In this document: in pieces, positions 1 through 5,676 of the stretch
How positions within the stretch are numbered: the first letter of the stretch is position 1
Layout of the letters: the number at the start of each line of letters is the position of its first letter
Assembly (NCBI GenBank): GCA_040880545.1
Contig: JBBDIE010000060.1
Span: forward strand, 1 to 5,676
DNA: 5,676 nt
Direction: 5' to 3'
Source: M55B112 sp040880545
GTDB lineage: Bacteria; Bacteroidota; Bacteroidia; Bacteroidales; GCA-2748055
Notes under the pieces: model-generated
Told to the model about the DNA's origin: nothing
The model's input: only the letters and a program-made list of their open reading frames with translations
Databases searched by the model: none
Made by a program: the position numbers and the translations under genes

Positions 1-14
1 AAGAATCGGTGTCT

Positions 15-55
15 CCCCCCTCTCCACGTGGAGAGGGGGGCCGGGGGGGTGAGGT
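15..55 (-). repeat. GC-rich palindromic intergenic repeat, left copy
   Basis: Positions 15-40 are a perfect 26-bp palindrome: six C, then TCTCCAC, then the mirror half GTGGAGA and a G-run, centred on CACGTG. It is followed by a G-rich tail ending GGTGAGGT at 55. The reverse complement of 5588-5625 gives the same palindrome (24 bp there) and the tail CCAGGGGGTGAGGT, so this copy lies opposite to the right one; the tails differ by one substitution and one G. Such CCCTCTCC...GGAGAGGG repeats with a GGGGTGAGG tail are, from memory, common between genes in Bacteroidota genomes. As RNA it would form a very stable hairpin. Confidence 0.85.
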
Positions 56-62
56 TTAACAC

Positions 63-80
63 GGAGAGGGGAAGCGCTTC
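63..80 (+). repeat. Partial second copy of the palindromic repeat, direct orientation
   Basis: GGAGAGGGGAAGCGCTTC matches 5616-5634 of the right-hand repeat in the same orientation, apart from one missing G. It holds the right half of the palindrome plus the small palindrome GAAGCGCTTC (71-80; 5625-5634 on the right). The left end of the window therefore carries one near-full inverted copy and one half copy in direct orientation within about 65 bases, which suggests repeated insertion or rearrangement of these elements. Confidence 0.7.
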
Positions 81-192
81 ATTTAGACCCATTTTTTAAC
101 CACAGAGTTGGAGTTTAAATTAATCCTGTATCCATTTACTCAAGAGTTTACTCTAACTCCCTTAGCACGTTTGAATATCACTCTAAATTAAA

Positions 193-210
193 TCCCGACA
201 ATTGTCGGGA
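193..210. repeat. 18-bp perfect palindrome
   Basis: TCCCGACAATTGTCGGGA is a perfect inverted repeat with no spacer. The flanking bases do not extend the symmetry, and no T-run follows, so it is not a typical intrinsic terminator. Palindromes of the CCCGAnnn...nnnTCGGG type recur between genes in Bacteroidota, from memory, so it is probably a member of a dispersed family. A regulator operator is less likely because the site lies about 450 bases from the nearest start codon. Confidence 0.6.
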
Positions 211-251
211 CTGCCCTAAACTCTGTGCAAGCTTGCTGGTCTACTTCCTCT

Positions 252-295
252 CTGGTTAAAAAAAATCACTCACAGTGAATACACCGTCTAACCAG
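252..295. other. Nested inverted repeat (possible hairpin)
   Basis: CTGGTTA (252-258) pairs with TAACCAG (289-295), and inside lies TCACT (266-270) pairing with AGTGA (274-278) around a 3-base loop. An A-run (258-265) separates the two stems. The structure is only moderately stable and is not next to a gene, so no function is assigned. Confidence 0.35.
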
Positions 296-306
296 CAACC
301 AGCAAC
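291..306 (+). repeat. Short tandem repeat, 7-bp unit
   Basis: ACCAGCA occurs twice in a row (291-297 and 298-304) and is followed by AC. The reverse complement of ACCAGCAA is also present at 233-240. ACCAGCA-type tandem repeats are, from memory, a recurring kind of intergenic repeat in Bacteroidota. Confidence 0.5.
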
Positions 307-519
307 ACTCCCTCCTTTCTCTTCCGTAATTCATCCATCTCCTTTCCCTGTTAATGTAATTCCCGGCTTTAATGAAACTATTCCGGCATTTTCTCGTTTA
401 ATTTAGGTGTAAACACATAGGTAACGGAAGAATCATTAGGTTTTTCAAGTGTCTTCAAGTTGTAACTCTTTGTAAATGAATGTTAATAACTTTCACTAAG
501 GGAGTATAATTCTTGGAGA

Positions 520-527
520 TAACTTTG
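520..527 (+). promoter_or_regulatory. Possible -7 promoter box for the PorP-like gene
   Basis: TAACTTTG matches the Bacteroidota primary sigma factor -7 consensus TAnnTTTG exactly. The expected -33 TTTG about 19 bases upstream is not evident. Transcription would start near 534, giving a 5' leader of roughly 125 bases. The missing -33 element keeps confidence low. Confidence 0.35.
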
Positions 528-660
528 TGGTTCAATATGGTGTAGTAGGCAAATAAAGCGGGAAATAGTACGTTTTACTGTTTTACAGCTATTTCAGGAA
601 TGATAATTAAATTGTTGAGCAACGAAAAAAGTTACTAATTTTAATAAAGAAATAAATAAG

Positions 661-1644
661 TTGAAGAAACTGATCATTGCCATATCTGTTTTATTGATTT
701 TCAGGGTAACATCTGGTCAGGATCCGCACTTTACACAATTTTACGCGAACCCTCTCTATCTGGCCCCTTCATTTGCCGGTGCGACACATTCGGACCGCGT
801 AGCCTCGGTTTACCGCAACCAGTGGGCCTCGGTTCCCAATGCATACGTTACCTATACATTTTCCTACGATCATTTTTTCGAAAATTTCAACAGCGGTGTG
901 GGTTTGCTGTTGATGCGGGATGTTTCCGGATCGGGTGATCTTGCCCTAACCAACGCCGGACTTCAATATTCCTACGATATCAACATCAACAATTACTGGC
1001 ATGTACGTCCGGGTGTTCATTTCAATTATACCCAGATGGGTATCGATTACCTCAAGCTCAGATTTAACAACCAGCTCACCTCCTCGGGCTTTACAGGGGG
1101 AACCTCGGGCATACCCCCGGAAGAGGGGTTTGTTGCCGACATAGATTTTGCCACCTCTGCCCTGCTCTATTCAGACCGGTACTGGTTTGGGTTCGCAGTG
1201 GACCACCTGCTGAAGCCAAACTATGGTTTTTGGAACAACGATGTACCCTTGCCCATCAAATACACCGTCTTTGGCGGGGCCCAGGTGATTAAGCGCGGCC
1301 AGTTGTTCAATCCCATTGACGAATCGCTTTCCCTGGCATTCCTGTTCAGGCACCAGGATGTTTTCAGGCAGCTGGACCTGGGTGTTTACTGGTACAAAGC
1401 TCCCCTGATGCTGGGATTGTGGTACCGTGGTGTTCCGCTGTTCGGACTGGATCCCCGTGGTGATGCACTCGCCTTCCTTGTCGGGTACAAAATGGATGAT
1501 ATCCGGGTGGGGTATTCATACGACTTCACAGTATCCAGACTGGTATCGGCCACAGGCGGTTCACACGAGGTTTCCGTTATCTTTGAATTTTCCACCACCC
1601 GGTCCAAAAAGAAGCGGGGAATGGTACCGTGCCCCGAGTTTTAA
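661..1644 (+). CDS. PorP/SprF family type IX secretion-associated membrane protein
   Basis: This 327-residue protein has a cleavable signal peptide: basic MKK, a hydrophobic stretch at about 4-14, and likely cleavage after Gly19, leaving Gln20. The mature N-terminus, QDPHFTQFYANPLYL (20-34) followed by APSFAG, and YRNQW (51-55) are hallmarks of the PorP/SprF family. These are outer-membrane beta-barrel proteins that help type IX secretion substrates or gliding adhesins reach or stay on the cell surface. The rest alternates aromatic and polar residues as in a barrel, and the CPEF end resembles other family members, so it looks full length. The start is TTG: no ATG or GTG lies between the in-frame stop at 616-618 and 661, and TTG gives a complete signal peptide. 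It is preceded by an A-rich leader without a strong Shine-Dalgarno site. No other secretion gene or surface substrate is visible, so the specific partner is unknown. The family call is firm; the role is inferred. Confidence 0.93.
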   Translation: MKKLIIAISVLLIFRVTSGQDPHFTQFYANPLYLAPSFAGATHSDRVASVYRNQWASVPNAYVTYTFSYDHFFENFNSGVGLLLMRDVSGSGDLALTNAGLQYSYDININNYWHVRPGVHFNYTQMGIDYLKLRFNNQLTSSGFTGGTSGIPPEEGFVADIDFATSALLYSDRYWFGFAVDHLLKPNYGFWNNDVPLPIKYTVFGGAQVIKRGQLFNPIDESLSLAFLFRHQDVFRQLDLGVYWYKAPLMLGLWYRGVPLFGLDPRGDALAFLVGYKMDDIRVGYSYDFTVSRLVSATGGSHEVSVIFEFSTTRSKKKRGMVPCPEF

Positions 1645-1702
1645 CGGTGAATACTGTCCCAACCATTGGAAAAGCACATCATTTCCCTGATTTGTTCTTT
1701 TG

Positions 1703-1743
1703 CTGAACCAACCATGTATGGGTTCAGAACCGGCTTTTTTTTT
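1703..1743 (+). terminator. Probable intrinsic terminator after the PorP-like gene
   Basis: CTGAACC (1703-1709) pairs with GGTTCAG (1721-1727) as a 7-bp stem with an 11-base loop. Seven bases (AACCGGC) follow, then nine T (1735-1743). The gap between stem and T-run is longer than ideal; an alternative small stem GGTT/AACC (1721-1724 and 1728-1731) lies closer to it. The T-run is followed by six A. Its place 58 bases after the stop codon, before a separate promoter, fits termination. Confidence 0.5.
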
Positions 1744-1793
1744 AAAAAATAATTTAACACCCGCCACTTCCTCGCCTCTGTCAACTAAATTCA

Positions 1794-1801
1794 TATATTT
1801 G
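1794..1801 (+). promoter_or_regulatory. Promoter -7 box for the ompH-like/glycosyltransferase unit
   Basis: TATATTTG fits the Bacteroidota -7 consensus TAnnTTTG exactly and lies 39 bases before the ATG at 1841. That implies a transcription start near 1808 and a leader of about 33 bases. The -33 region is poor, with only a TTCC at 1768-1771. The box follows the terminator-like hairpin, so it probably starts a new transcript covering both downstream genes. Confidence 0.5.
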
Positions 1802-1840
1802 TATCCTTAATAAAAAAATCAAAACAACACATTATCACCA

Positions 1841-2467
1841 ATGAAAAACATCAATTACATCATTAGTGGAATTCTGGGTGCAGCAGTGATCGCTCTATTC
1901 GTTCTTCATTTCACAGGAGAAACTGGAGTTGCCGGGGACCCAACCGGGACCGATGGATCAGAAAACCGCAAATCCGATCCGGTCAGAACGGACGGGACAT
2001 TGAACATCGCTTATTTTGAAGTCGACAGTGTACTGGCCAACTGGGACCTCTATTATGAAATACAGGAGCAACTGGAATCAAAACAGAAGCAACTGGAATC
2101 TGAATTCGAAAGCAAAACGAACAGTTTCAGAAAGCGGGTGGAAGATGCGCAGTATAAAATGCAACGGGGCCTGGTAACACGTGCGGAAGCGGATCAGTTG
2201 CAACAGCAGCTGGCCTCGGAAGAGCAGAACCTGATGGGGCTGCAGTCTAACTACGCCCAACAGCTACAGGAAGAGGGAATGGTGAAAAACCGGCAGATGA
2301 TAGACATGATCGAGCAGTACCTGAAACAATACAACGAAGATAAAGGTTACAGTTTCATTTTCAGTTACTCTTTTGGCGGGAACCTGCTCTACGGAGCCGA
2401 CGCCTACAATATCACTGATGAGGTTATCGACGGTATAAACCAGGTATATCCTCCCAAAGAAAACTAA
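1841..2467 (+). CDS. OmpH/Skp-like envelope coiled-coil protein, membrane-anchored
   Basis: The 208-residue protein has one hydrophobic segment at about 6-23, a polar Gly/Asp/Ser-rich linker (about 25-52), and an OmpH-type domain from IAYFEVDSVL (56-65) to the C-terminus. The middle (about 68-165) is rich in Gln, Glu and Lys and should form a long coiled coil; the near-repeat EQLESKQ/KQLESEF has a 7-residue period. The end, with FSYSFGGNLLYG (173-184) and ITDEVIDGIN (191-200), completes the small beta part of the fold. OmpH/Skp proteins are periplasmic chaperones that hold unfolded outer-membrane proteins. Here there is no clear lipobox cysteine or confident cleavage site, so the N-terminus may stay as an inner-membrane anchor with the coil in the periplasm. 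The glycosyltransferase starts 3 bases after the stop, so the two are probably co-transcribed. The family is clear; the client proteins are unknown. Confidence 0.88.
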   Translation: MKNINYIISGILGAAVIALFVLHFTGETGVAGDPTGTDGSENRKSDPVRTDGTLNIAYFEVDSVLANWDLYYEIQEQLESKQKQLESEFESKTNSFRKRVEDAQYKMQRGLVTRAEADQLQQQLASEEQNLMGLQSNYAQQLQEEGMVKNRQMIDMIEQYLKQYNEDKGYSFIFSYSFGGNLLYGADAYNITDEVIDGINQVYPPKEN

Positions 2468-2470
2468 GCC

Positions 2471-3724
2471 ATGGGCTTTGCAGACGGATACCTGCAAAAG
2501 CCTGGGTCCGGGGAAAGGATCATCTCCGAAAACCCACGAACCGGGCTGAAAAATATCATTGCCATTCCGGCATACAACGAATCCGGGCTCAACAAGTGCC
2601 TGGATTCGTTGTTTTTATGTGACCCCCCCGGAAGCCACTCCGAAGTGATTGTACTGATCAATTCCTCCGAGACCAGCAGTCACGAAATTGTGGAGCGAAA
2701 CAGGCTGACACACCGGAAGGCTCTGCAATGGGTGGAGGAACACCTCCGGGATGATATCCGTTTCCATATAGTGCTTAAAGAGGGTCTCCCTGCTAAACAT
2801 TTCGGGGCGGGCCTGGCCCGGAAACTGGCCATGGATGAGGCTGTACGACGGTTCAATATGATAAACCAGGACGGTATCATTTTATCACTGGATGCGGATA
2901 CCACGGTCAGAAAAGATTACCTGGCAGCTGTTGCGGACCACTTTGTCCGGACACCAGGTACCGATGGTTGCTCAGTCAGTTTTGAGCATCCCCTGGAAGG
3001 CAACGAATTTCCACAGGCAGTGTATGATGCGATCGTGAATTACGAACTGCATCAGCGCTATTATATCCAGGCGGTAAGGTATACAGGCTATCCGTATGCC
3101 CACCACACCGTGGGATCAGCTTTTGCTGTAAAGGCCAGTGCCTGTTGCCGCCAGGGAGGAATGAGTAAAAGAAAGGCCGGGGAGGATTTCTACTTCATCC
3201 AGAAAGTGGCCATGCAGGGTCATTACACCGACTGCACCTCCACCAGGGTATTCCCTTCTCCCCGTCCATCGGACAGGGTGCCGTTTGGTACAGGGCCGGA
3301 TATTGCCCGGCAGATCGATAACCCGGACGCGCCATACATGACCAGCAACCCGGAACTATTCACACACCTCAGGGCACTATTTGGCATGTCCGGCCGTTTT
3401 TACAGGAACGCTGATCCTTCTGCCATAAAAATCCCCCTGTTGAAACAGTACCTCGATGAAACCGGGTTTCTCAGGGAGCTTCAGGAGATCCGCAGTAATG
3501 TGGCCTCAGAAGCCACCTTTAAGCAACGGTTTTACAGAAAATTCAATATGTTCAGGATCCTGAAATATATTCATTGGGCCGAGGGTCGCGGGGTAAGTAA
3601 ATGTGAGATATCGGAAGCGGCACGGACCATGCTGCAACTGTCAGACTACCCGTACAGTATGGAAAATAAAAGAGCGTTGCTGGAGGAGTTCAGAAATATT
3701 CAGTATCAACCTTTTCCAACGTGA
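2471..3724 (+). CDS. Family 2 (GT-A fold) glycosyltransferase, cytoplasmic
   Basis: This is a 417-residue protein with no signal peptide or membrane segment. A GT-A nucleotide-sugar-binding domain begins with IIAIPAYNES (29-38), the classic family 2 opening. LSLDADTT (138-145) holds the DxD-type metal and nucleotide-sugar motif Asp141-Ala-Asp143. GEDF (237-240) fits the acceptor-side acidic motif, with Asp239 a candidate base, and a His pair lies at 211-212. Residues after about 270 form a mostly helical tail of unrecognised family. It should move a sugar from an activated donor to an unknown acceptor; sugar and product cannot be read from the sequence. The ATG lies 3 bases after the ompH-like stop, with only an A-rich stretch as a weak ribosome site, so translational coupling is likely. 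No other polysaccharide or lipopolysaccharide gene is nearby, so it is not part of a visible glycan cluster. The enzyme class is secure; the pathway is not. Confidence 0.87.
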   Translation: MGFADGYLQKPGSGERIISENPRTGLKNIIAIPAYNESGLNKCLDSLFLCDPPGSHSEVIVLINSSETSSHEIVERNRLTHRKALQWVEEHLRDDIRFHIVLKEGLPAKHFGAGLARKLAMDEAVRRFNMINQDGIILSLDADTTVRKDYLAAVADHFVRTPGTDGCSVSFEHPLEGNEFPQAVYDAIVNYELHQRYYIQAVRYTGYPYAHHTVGSAFAVKASACCRQGGMSKRKAGEDFYFIQKVAMQGHYTDCTSTRVFPSPRPSDRVPFGTGPDIARQIDNPDAPYMTSNPELFTHLRALFGMSGRFYRNADPSAIKIPLLKQYLDETGFLRELQEIRSNVASEATFKQRFYRKFNMFRILKYIHWAEGRGVSKCEISEAARTMLQLSDYPYSMENKRALLEEFRNIQYQPFPT

Positions 3725-3766
3725 TTTGTTAGCACTGAAAAGGCCGGGAAGGTGTTGTACAATATC

Positions 3767-3797
3767 TTTTCCAACCATACCGAAGCGACTATATTTG
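3767..3797 (+). promoter_or_regulatory. Promoter for pruA
   Basis: TATATTTG (3790-3797) is a perfect match to the Bacteroidota -7 box. TTTT (3767-3770) sits exactly 19 bases upstream, where TTTG is expected for the -33 element (3 of 4 matches). Transcription would begin near 3804, giving a leader of about 88 bases before the ATG at 3892. It is the best-formed promoter in the window and suggests pruA is expressed separately from the glycosyltransferase. A 10-bp direct repeat overlaps its -33 element. Confidence 0.6.
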
Positions 3798-3891
3798 CAC
3801 ATGATAACAGGAGCGGATGCAAGCCTTTTTAATCAGACCCGGCCCAAACCTTTTTCCTGTACCCCAACTATAAACGTTTAAAATAATTAAT

Positions 3892-5523
3892 ATGCCAAAA
3901 GGAATTTTTAAGGTACCGATTGCAAGAAATGAAATAGTGCTGGACTATGCTCCGGGGTCTCCGGAGAGAGCGGAACTGAAAAGTGAGATTGAAAGGATGC
4001 GGTCAGAGGTGATTGACATCCCCATGTTCATTGACGGAAAAGAGGTGCGGACAGACAACACAGTTTCCATTCATCCCCCGCACGACAGGAAACACCTGTT
4101 GGGCCATTTCCATAAAGGAGATGCAAGCCATGTACAGATGGCCATTGAAGCTGCAGTGAAAGCCAGGAAAAAATGGTCCGAAATGGCGTGGGAACACCGT
4201 GCGTCCATATTCCTGAAAGCGGCCGAATTGCTGGCTGGACCCTACCGTAAAAGAATGAATGCGGCCACCATGCTGGGTCAGTCGAAAAACGTGTTCCAGG
4301 CAGAGATCGACAGTTCGGCGGAACTGGTGGATTTCTTCAGGTTCAATGTGCAGTACATGACCGAGATCTATGCACAACAGCCATCATCGCCCATTACCAT
4401 CTGGGACCGCGTGGAGTATCGTCCACTGGAAGGGTTCGTTTTTGCCCTGACACCGTTCAATTTTACATCCATAGCAGGGAATCTTCCCTCGTCACCGGCA
4501 TTGATGGGCAATACCGTTGTCTGGAAATGCTCCAATACCCAGGTTTATTCAGCCAAAGTGATTATGGACATCTTCAGGGAAGCAGGGGTACCTCCCGGGG
4601 TGATCAACCTGATTTTTGTATCGGGACCGGTTGCCGGGAACGAGATCTTTTCACACCGCGACTTTGCCGGCATACACTATACCGGCTCCACCGAGGTATT
4701 CCAGAATATCTGGAAGACCATCGGTAACAATATCCACAAGTACAAGTCGTACCCGCGCATCGTAGGTGAAACCGGGGGCAAGGACTTTGTGTTTGCACAT
4801 CCCACAGCCATCCCCGACCACCTGGTTGTGGCCCTGGTGAGGGGTGCATTTGAGTACCAGGGGCAAAAATGTTCAGCTGCCTCCAGGGCGTATATTCCCG
4901 AAAGCTTATGGCCAGAGGTGAGGGCCAAGCTGGAAAGTATGGTTAAAGGGATCAAGATGGGGCCACCGGAGGATTTGAGCAACTTCTTCAATGCAGTGAT
5001 CGATGAATCATCCTTCGACAAGCTGGCCGGATTCATTGACCGGGCAAAAACGGACAAAGATGCCGAGGTGATCATTGGTGGCGGGTATGACAAAACCCAG
5101 GGCTACTTCATTGATCCCACGGTGATCCTGGCGAAAGACCCGAAATATGTAACCATGGAAGAGGAGCTTTTCGGTCCGGTACTGACCATCTATGTATATC
5201 AGGATGATAAGGTTGAAGAGACCGTGGATATACTGAACGATACATCCATTTATGCGCTCACAGGCGCTATTTTCGCTACCGACCGGTATGCCATCGAATG
5301 GTTGTCGAAGAAGCTCGTGGATTGTGCAGGGAATTTCTATATCAACGACAAGCCCACCGGTGCAGTGGTAGGACAACAACCCTTTGGCGGTGCACGTGGA
5401 TCAGGAACCAACGACAAGGCGGGTTCGTACCTCAACCTGATCCGCTGGGTATCTGCAAGAGCCATCAAGGAGGAGTTTGTTCCACCGGTGGATTACGGCT
5501 ATCCTTTTATGGGTGAGGTTTAA
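3892..5523 (+). CDS. pruA: L-glutamate gamma-semialdehyde (1-pyrroline-5-carboxylate) dehydrogenase
   Basis: This enzyme oxidises glutamate gamma-semialdehyde, which is in equilibrium with P5C, to glutamate using NAD+. It is the last step of proline breakdown and also serves ornithine/arginine breakdown, in the cytoplasm. The 543 residues match the stand-alone (not PutA-fused) form. Visible aldehyde dehydrogenase features in order: TPFNF (187-191) with the oxyanion-hole Asn190; Lys212 in VVWKCS; YTGST (263-267) of the NAD-binding fold; Glu293 in VGETGGK; the catalytic Cys327 in EYQGQKCSAASRAY; EELFGPV (424-430); and the P5C-specific tail segment FGGARGSGTNDKAG (498-511), which resembles the substrate-anchor loop of human ALDH4A1. 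The N-terminus MPKGIFKVP is typical of the family, supporting the ATG at 3892. All key residues are intact. No proline dehydrogenase or regulator lies nearby. It has its own promoter and a likely terminator. Confidence 0.95.
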   Translation: MPKGIFKVPIARNEIVLDYAPGSPERAELKSEIERMRSEVIDIPMFIDGKEVRTDNTVSIHPPHDRKHLLGHFHKGDASHVQMAIEAAVKARKKWSEMAWEHRASIFLKAAELLAGPYRKRMNAATMLGQSKNVFQAEIDSSAELVDFFRFNVQYMTEIYAQQPSSPITIWDRVEYRPLEGFVFALTPFNFTSIAGNLPSSPALMGNTVVWKCSNTQVYSAKVIMDIFREAGVPPGVINLIFVSGPVAGNEIFSHRDFAGIHYTGSTEVFQNIWKTIGNNIHKYKSYPRIVGETGGKDFVFAHPTAIPDHLVVALVRGAFEYQGQKCSAASRAYIPESLWPEVRAKLESMVKGIKMGPPEDLSNFFNAVIDESSFDKLAGFIDRAKTDKDAEVIIGGGYDKTQGYFIDPTVILAKDPKYVTMEEELFGPVLTIYVYQDDKVEETVDILNDTSIYALTGAIFATDRYAIEWLSKKLVDCAGNFYINDKPTGAVVGQQPFGGARGSGTNDKAGSYLNLIRWVSARAIKEEFVPPVDYGYPFMGEV

Positions 5524-5587
5524 AGATTGATTGGAAGACTCTTTAGTGGCTGTCCATAATGTCTGTTTGCTGCGTTACGCTTGTAGC

Positions 5588-5634
5588 ACCTCACCCCCTG
5601 GCCCCCTCTCCACGTGGAGAGGGGGAAGCGCTTC
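5588..5634 (+). repeat. GC-rich palindromic intergenic repeat, right copy
   Basis: ACCTCACCCCCTGG (5588-5601) leads into a perfect 24-bp palindrome (5602-5625) centred on CACGTG, followed by the small palindrome GAAGCGCTTC (5625-5634, sharing its first G). The segment 5588-5625 is an inverted copy of 15-55, while 5616-5634 is a direct copy of 63-80. The two ends of the four-gene segment therefore carry the same repeat family in opposite main orientations, about 5.5 kb apart. Confidence 0.85.
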
Positions 5635-5641
5635 GTTTTTT
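5602..5641 (+). terminator. Probable intrinsic terminator of pruA, formed by the repeat
   Basis: The 24-bp palindrome would fold in RNA into a very strong GC-rich stem (up to 10 bp with a 4-base loop). A ten-base spacer (AAGCGCTTCG, itself nearly palindromic) and six T (5636-5641) follow. It lies 78 bases after the pruA stop, and no other terminator is visible before it. The strong hairpin before a T-run supports termination, although the spacer is longer than in textbook examples. Confidence 0.5.
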
Positions 5642-5676
5642 ATTCAGGGATTTCGACGATATTTTGGGGTTTTGTC

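Larger units (their letters stand above)
81..619. other. Non-coding stretch with repeat fragments
   Basis: No credible gene was found here on either strand. The sequence turns AT-rich towards the right. It contains CACAGAGTT (101-109) matched by its reverse complement AACTCTGTG (219-227), an 18-bp palindrome at 193-210, a 10-bp palindrome GCAAGCTTGC (227-236), a nested hairpin at 252-295 and a short tandem repeat at 291-306. It resembles an accumulation of intergenic repeat fragments rather than a decayed gene. The part after about 400 probably serves as the upstream region of the gene at 661. Confidence 0.6.

Noticed and set aside
193..306. CRISPR array or riboswitch
   Set aside because: The repeats are too short, are unlike one another and lack regular spacers. 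No known riboswitch core was recognised and the nearest start codon is over 350 bases away.
1..660. Decayed gene in the left non-coding stretch
   Set aside because: No extended reading frame or family motif could be traced in any frame; the content is short repeats and AT-rich sequence.
1561..1794. 77-codon open frame on the - strand after the PorP-like gene
   Set aside because: It overlaps the end of the PorP-like gene and the terminator-like T-run, which it reads as a poly-lysine stretch. No family resemblance was seen.
3710..3743. Terminator hairpin after the glycosyltransferase
   Set aside because: A 7-bp stem can form (3710-3716 with 3737-3743), but the stem starts inside the gene, the loop is 20 bases and no T-run follows.
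3603..3881. 92-codon open frame on the + strand spanning the end of the glycosyltransferase and the pruA upstream region
   Set aside because: Most of its first half lies in another frame of a solid gene, the translation shows no recognisable domain or sensible composition, and it covers the proposed pruA promoter.
4003..5379. Long minus-strand open frames (123-138 codons) within pruA
   Set aside because: They are antisense shadows of a clearly intact aldehyde dehydrogenase gene, with no recognisable motifs.
15..5634. Composite transposon or integrated element bounded by the repeats
   Set aside because: No transposase, integrase or target duplication is visible, and the genes inside are ordinary chromosomal functions. 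It is kept only as a question about inversion.

Overview
The window looks like a piece of a Bacteroidota chromosome, probably Bacteroidales or a close relative. The evidence is a PorP/SprF-type outer-membrane protein (a family tied to the type IX secretion system), a membrane-anchored OmpH/Skp-like protein of the form common in this phylum, three perfect matches to the Bacteroidota -7 promoter box TAnnTTTG, a UUG start after an A-rich leader rather than a clear Shine-Dalgarno site, and GC-rich palindromic intergenic repeats of a style familiar from this phylum. The assignment is inference from gene families and signals, not from a database match.

Layout: positions 1-660 hold no gene. They contain a GC-rich palindromic repeat, several smaller repeat fragments and an AT-rich stretch leading to the first gene. 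Four intact genes follow, all on the + strand: a PorP/SprF family protein (661-1644); after a terminator-like hairpin and a new promoter, an OmpH-like coiled-coil protein (1841-2467) with a family 2 glycosyltransferase only 3 bases downstream (2471-3724); and, after a 167-base gap with its own promoter, a monofunctional L-glutamate gamma-semialdehyde (P5C) dehydrogenase, pruA (3892-5523). The last 153 bases carry a second copy of the palindromic repeat, in the opposite orientation to the first, followed by a T-run that probably lets it end pruA transcription.

The genes appear to form three transcription units: porP-like alone, ompH-like plus glycosyltransferase, and pruA alone. The first two units concern the cell envelope, but no direct functional link to pruA is visible. 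No transposase, integrase, tRNA, rRNA, CRISPR array or toxin-antitoxin pair was seen. I found no convincing evidence of a new multi-gene system. The most notable structures are the oppositely oriented repeats at the two ends, the tight OmpH-glycosyltransferase pairing, and a 10-bp direct repeat overlapping the pruA promoter.
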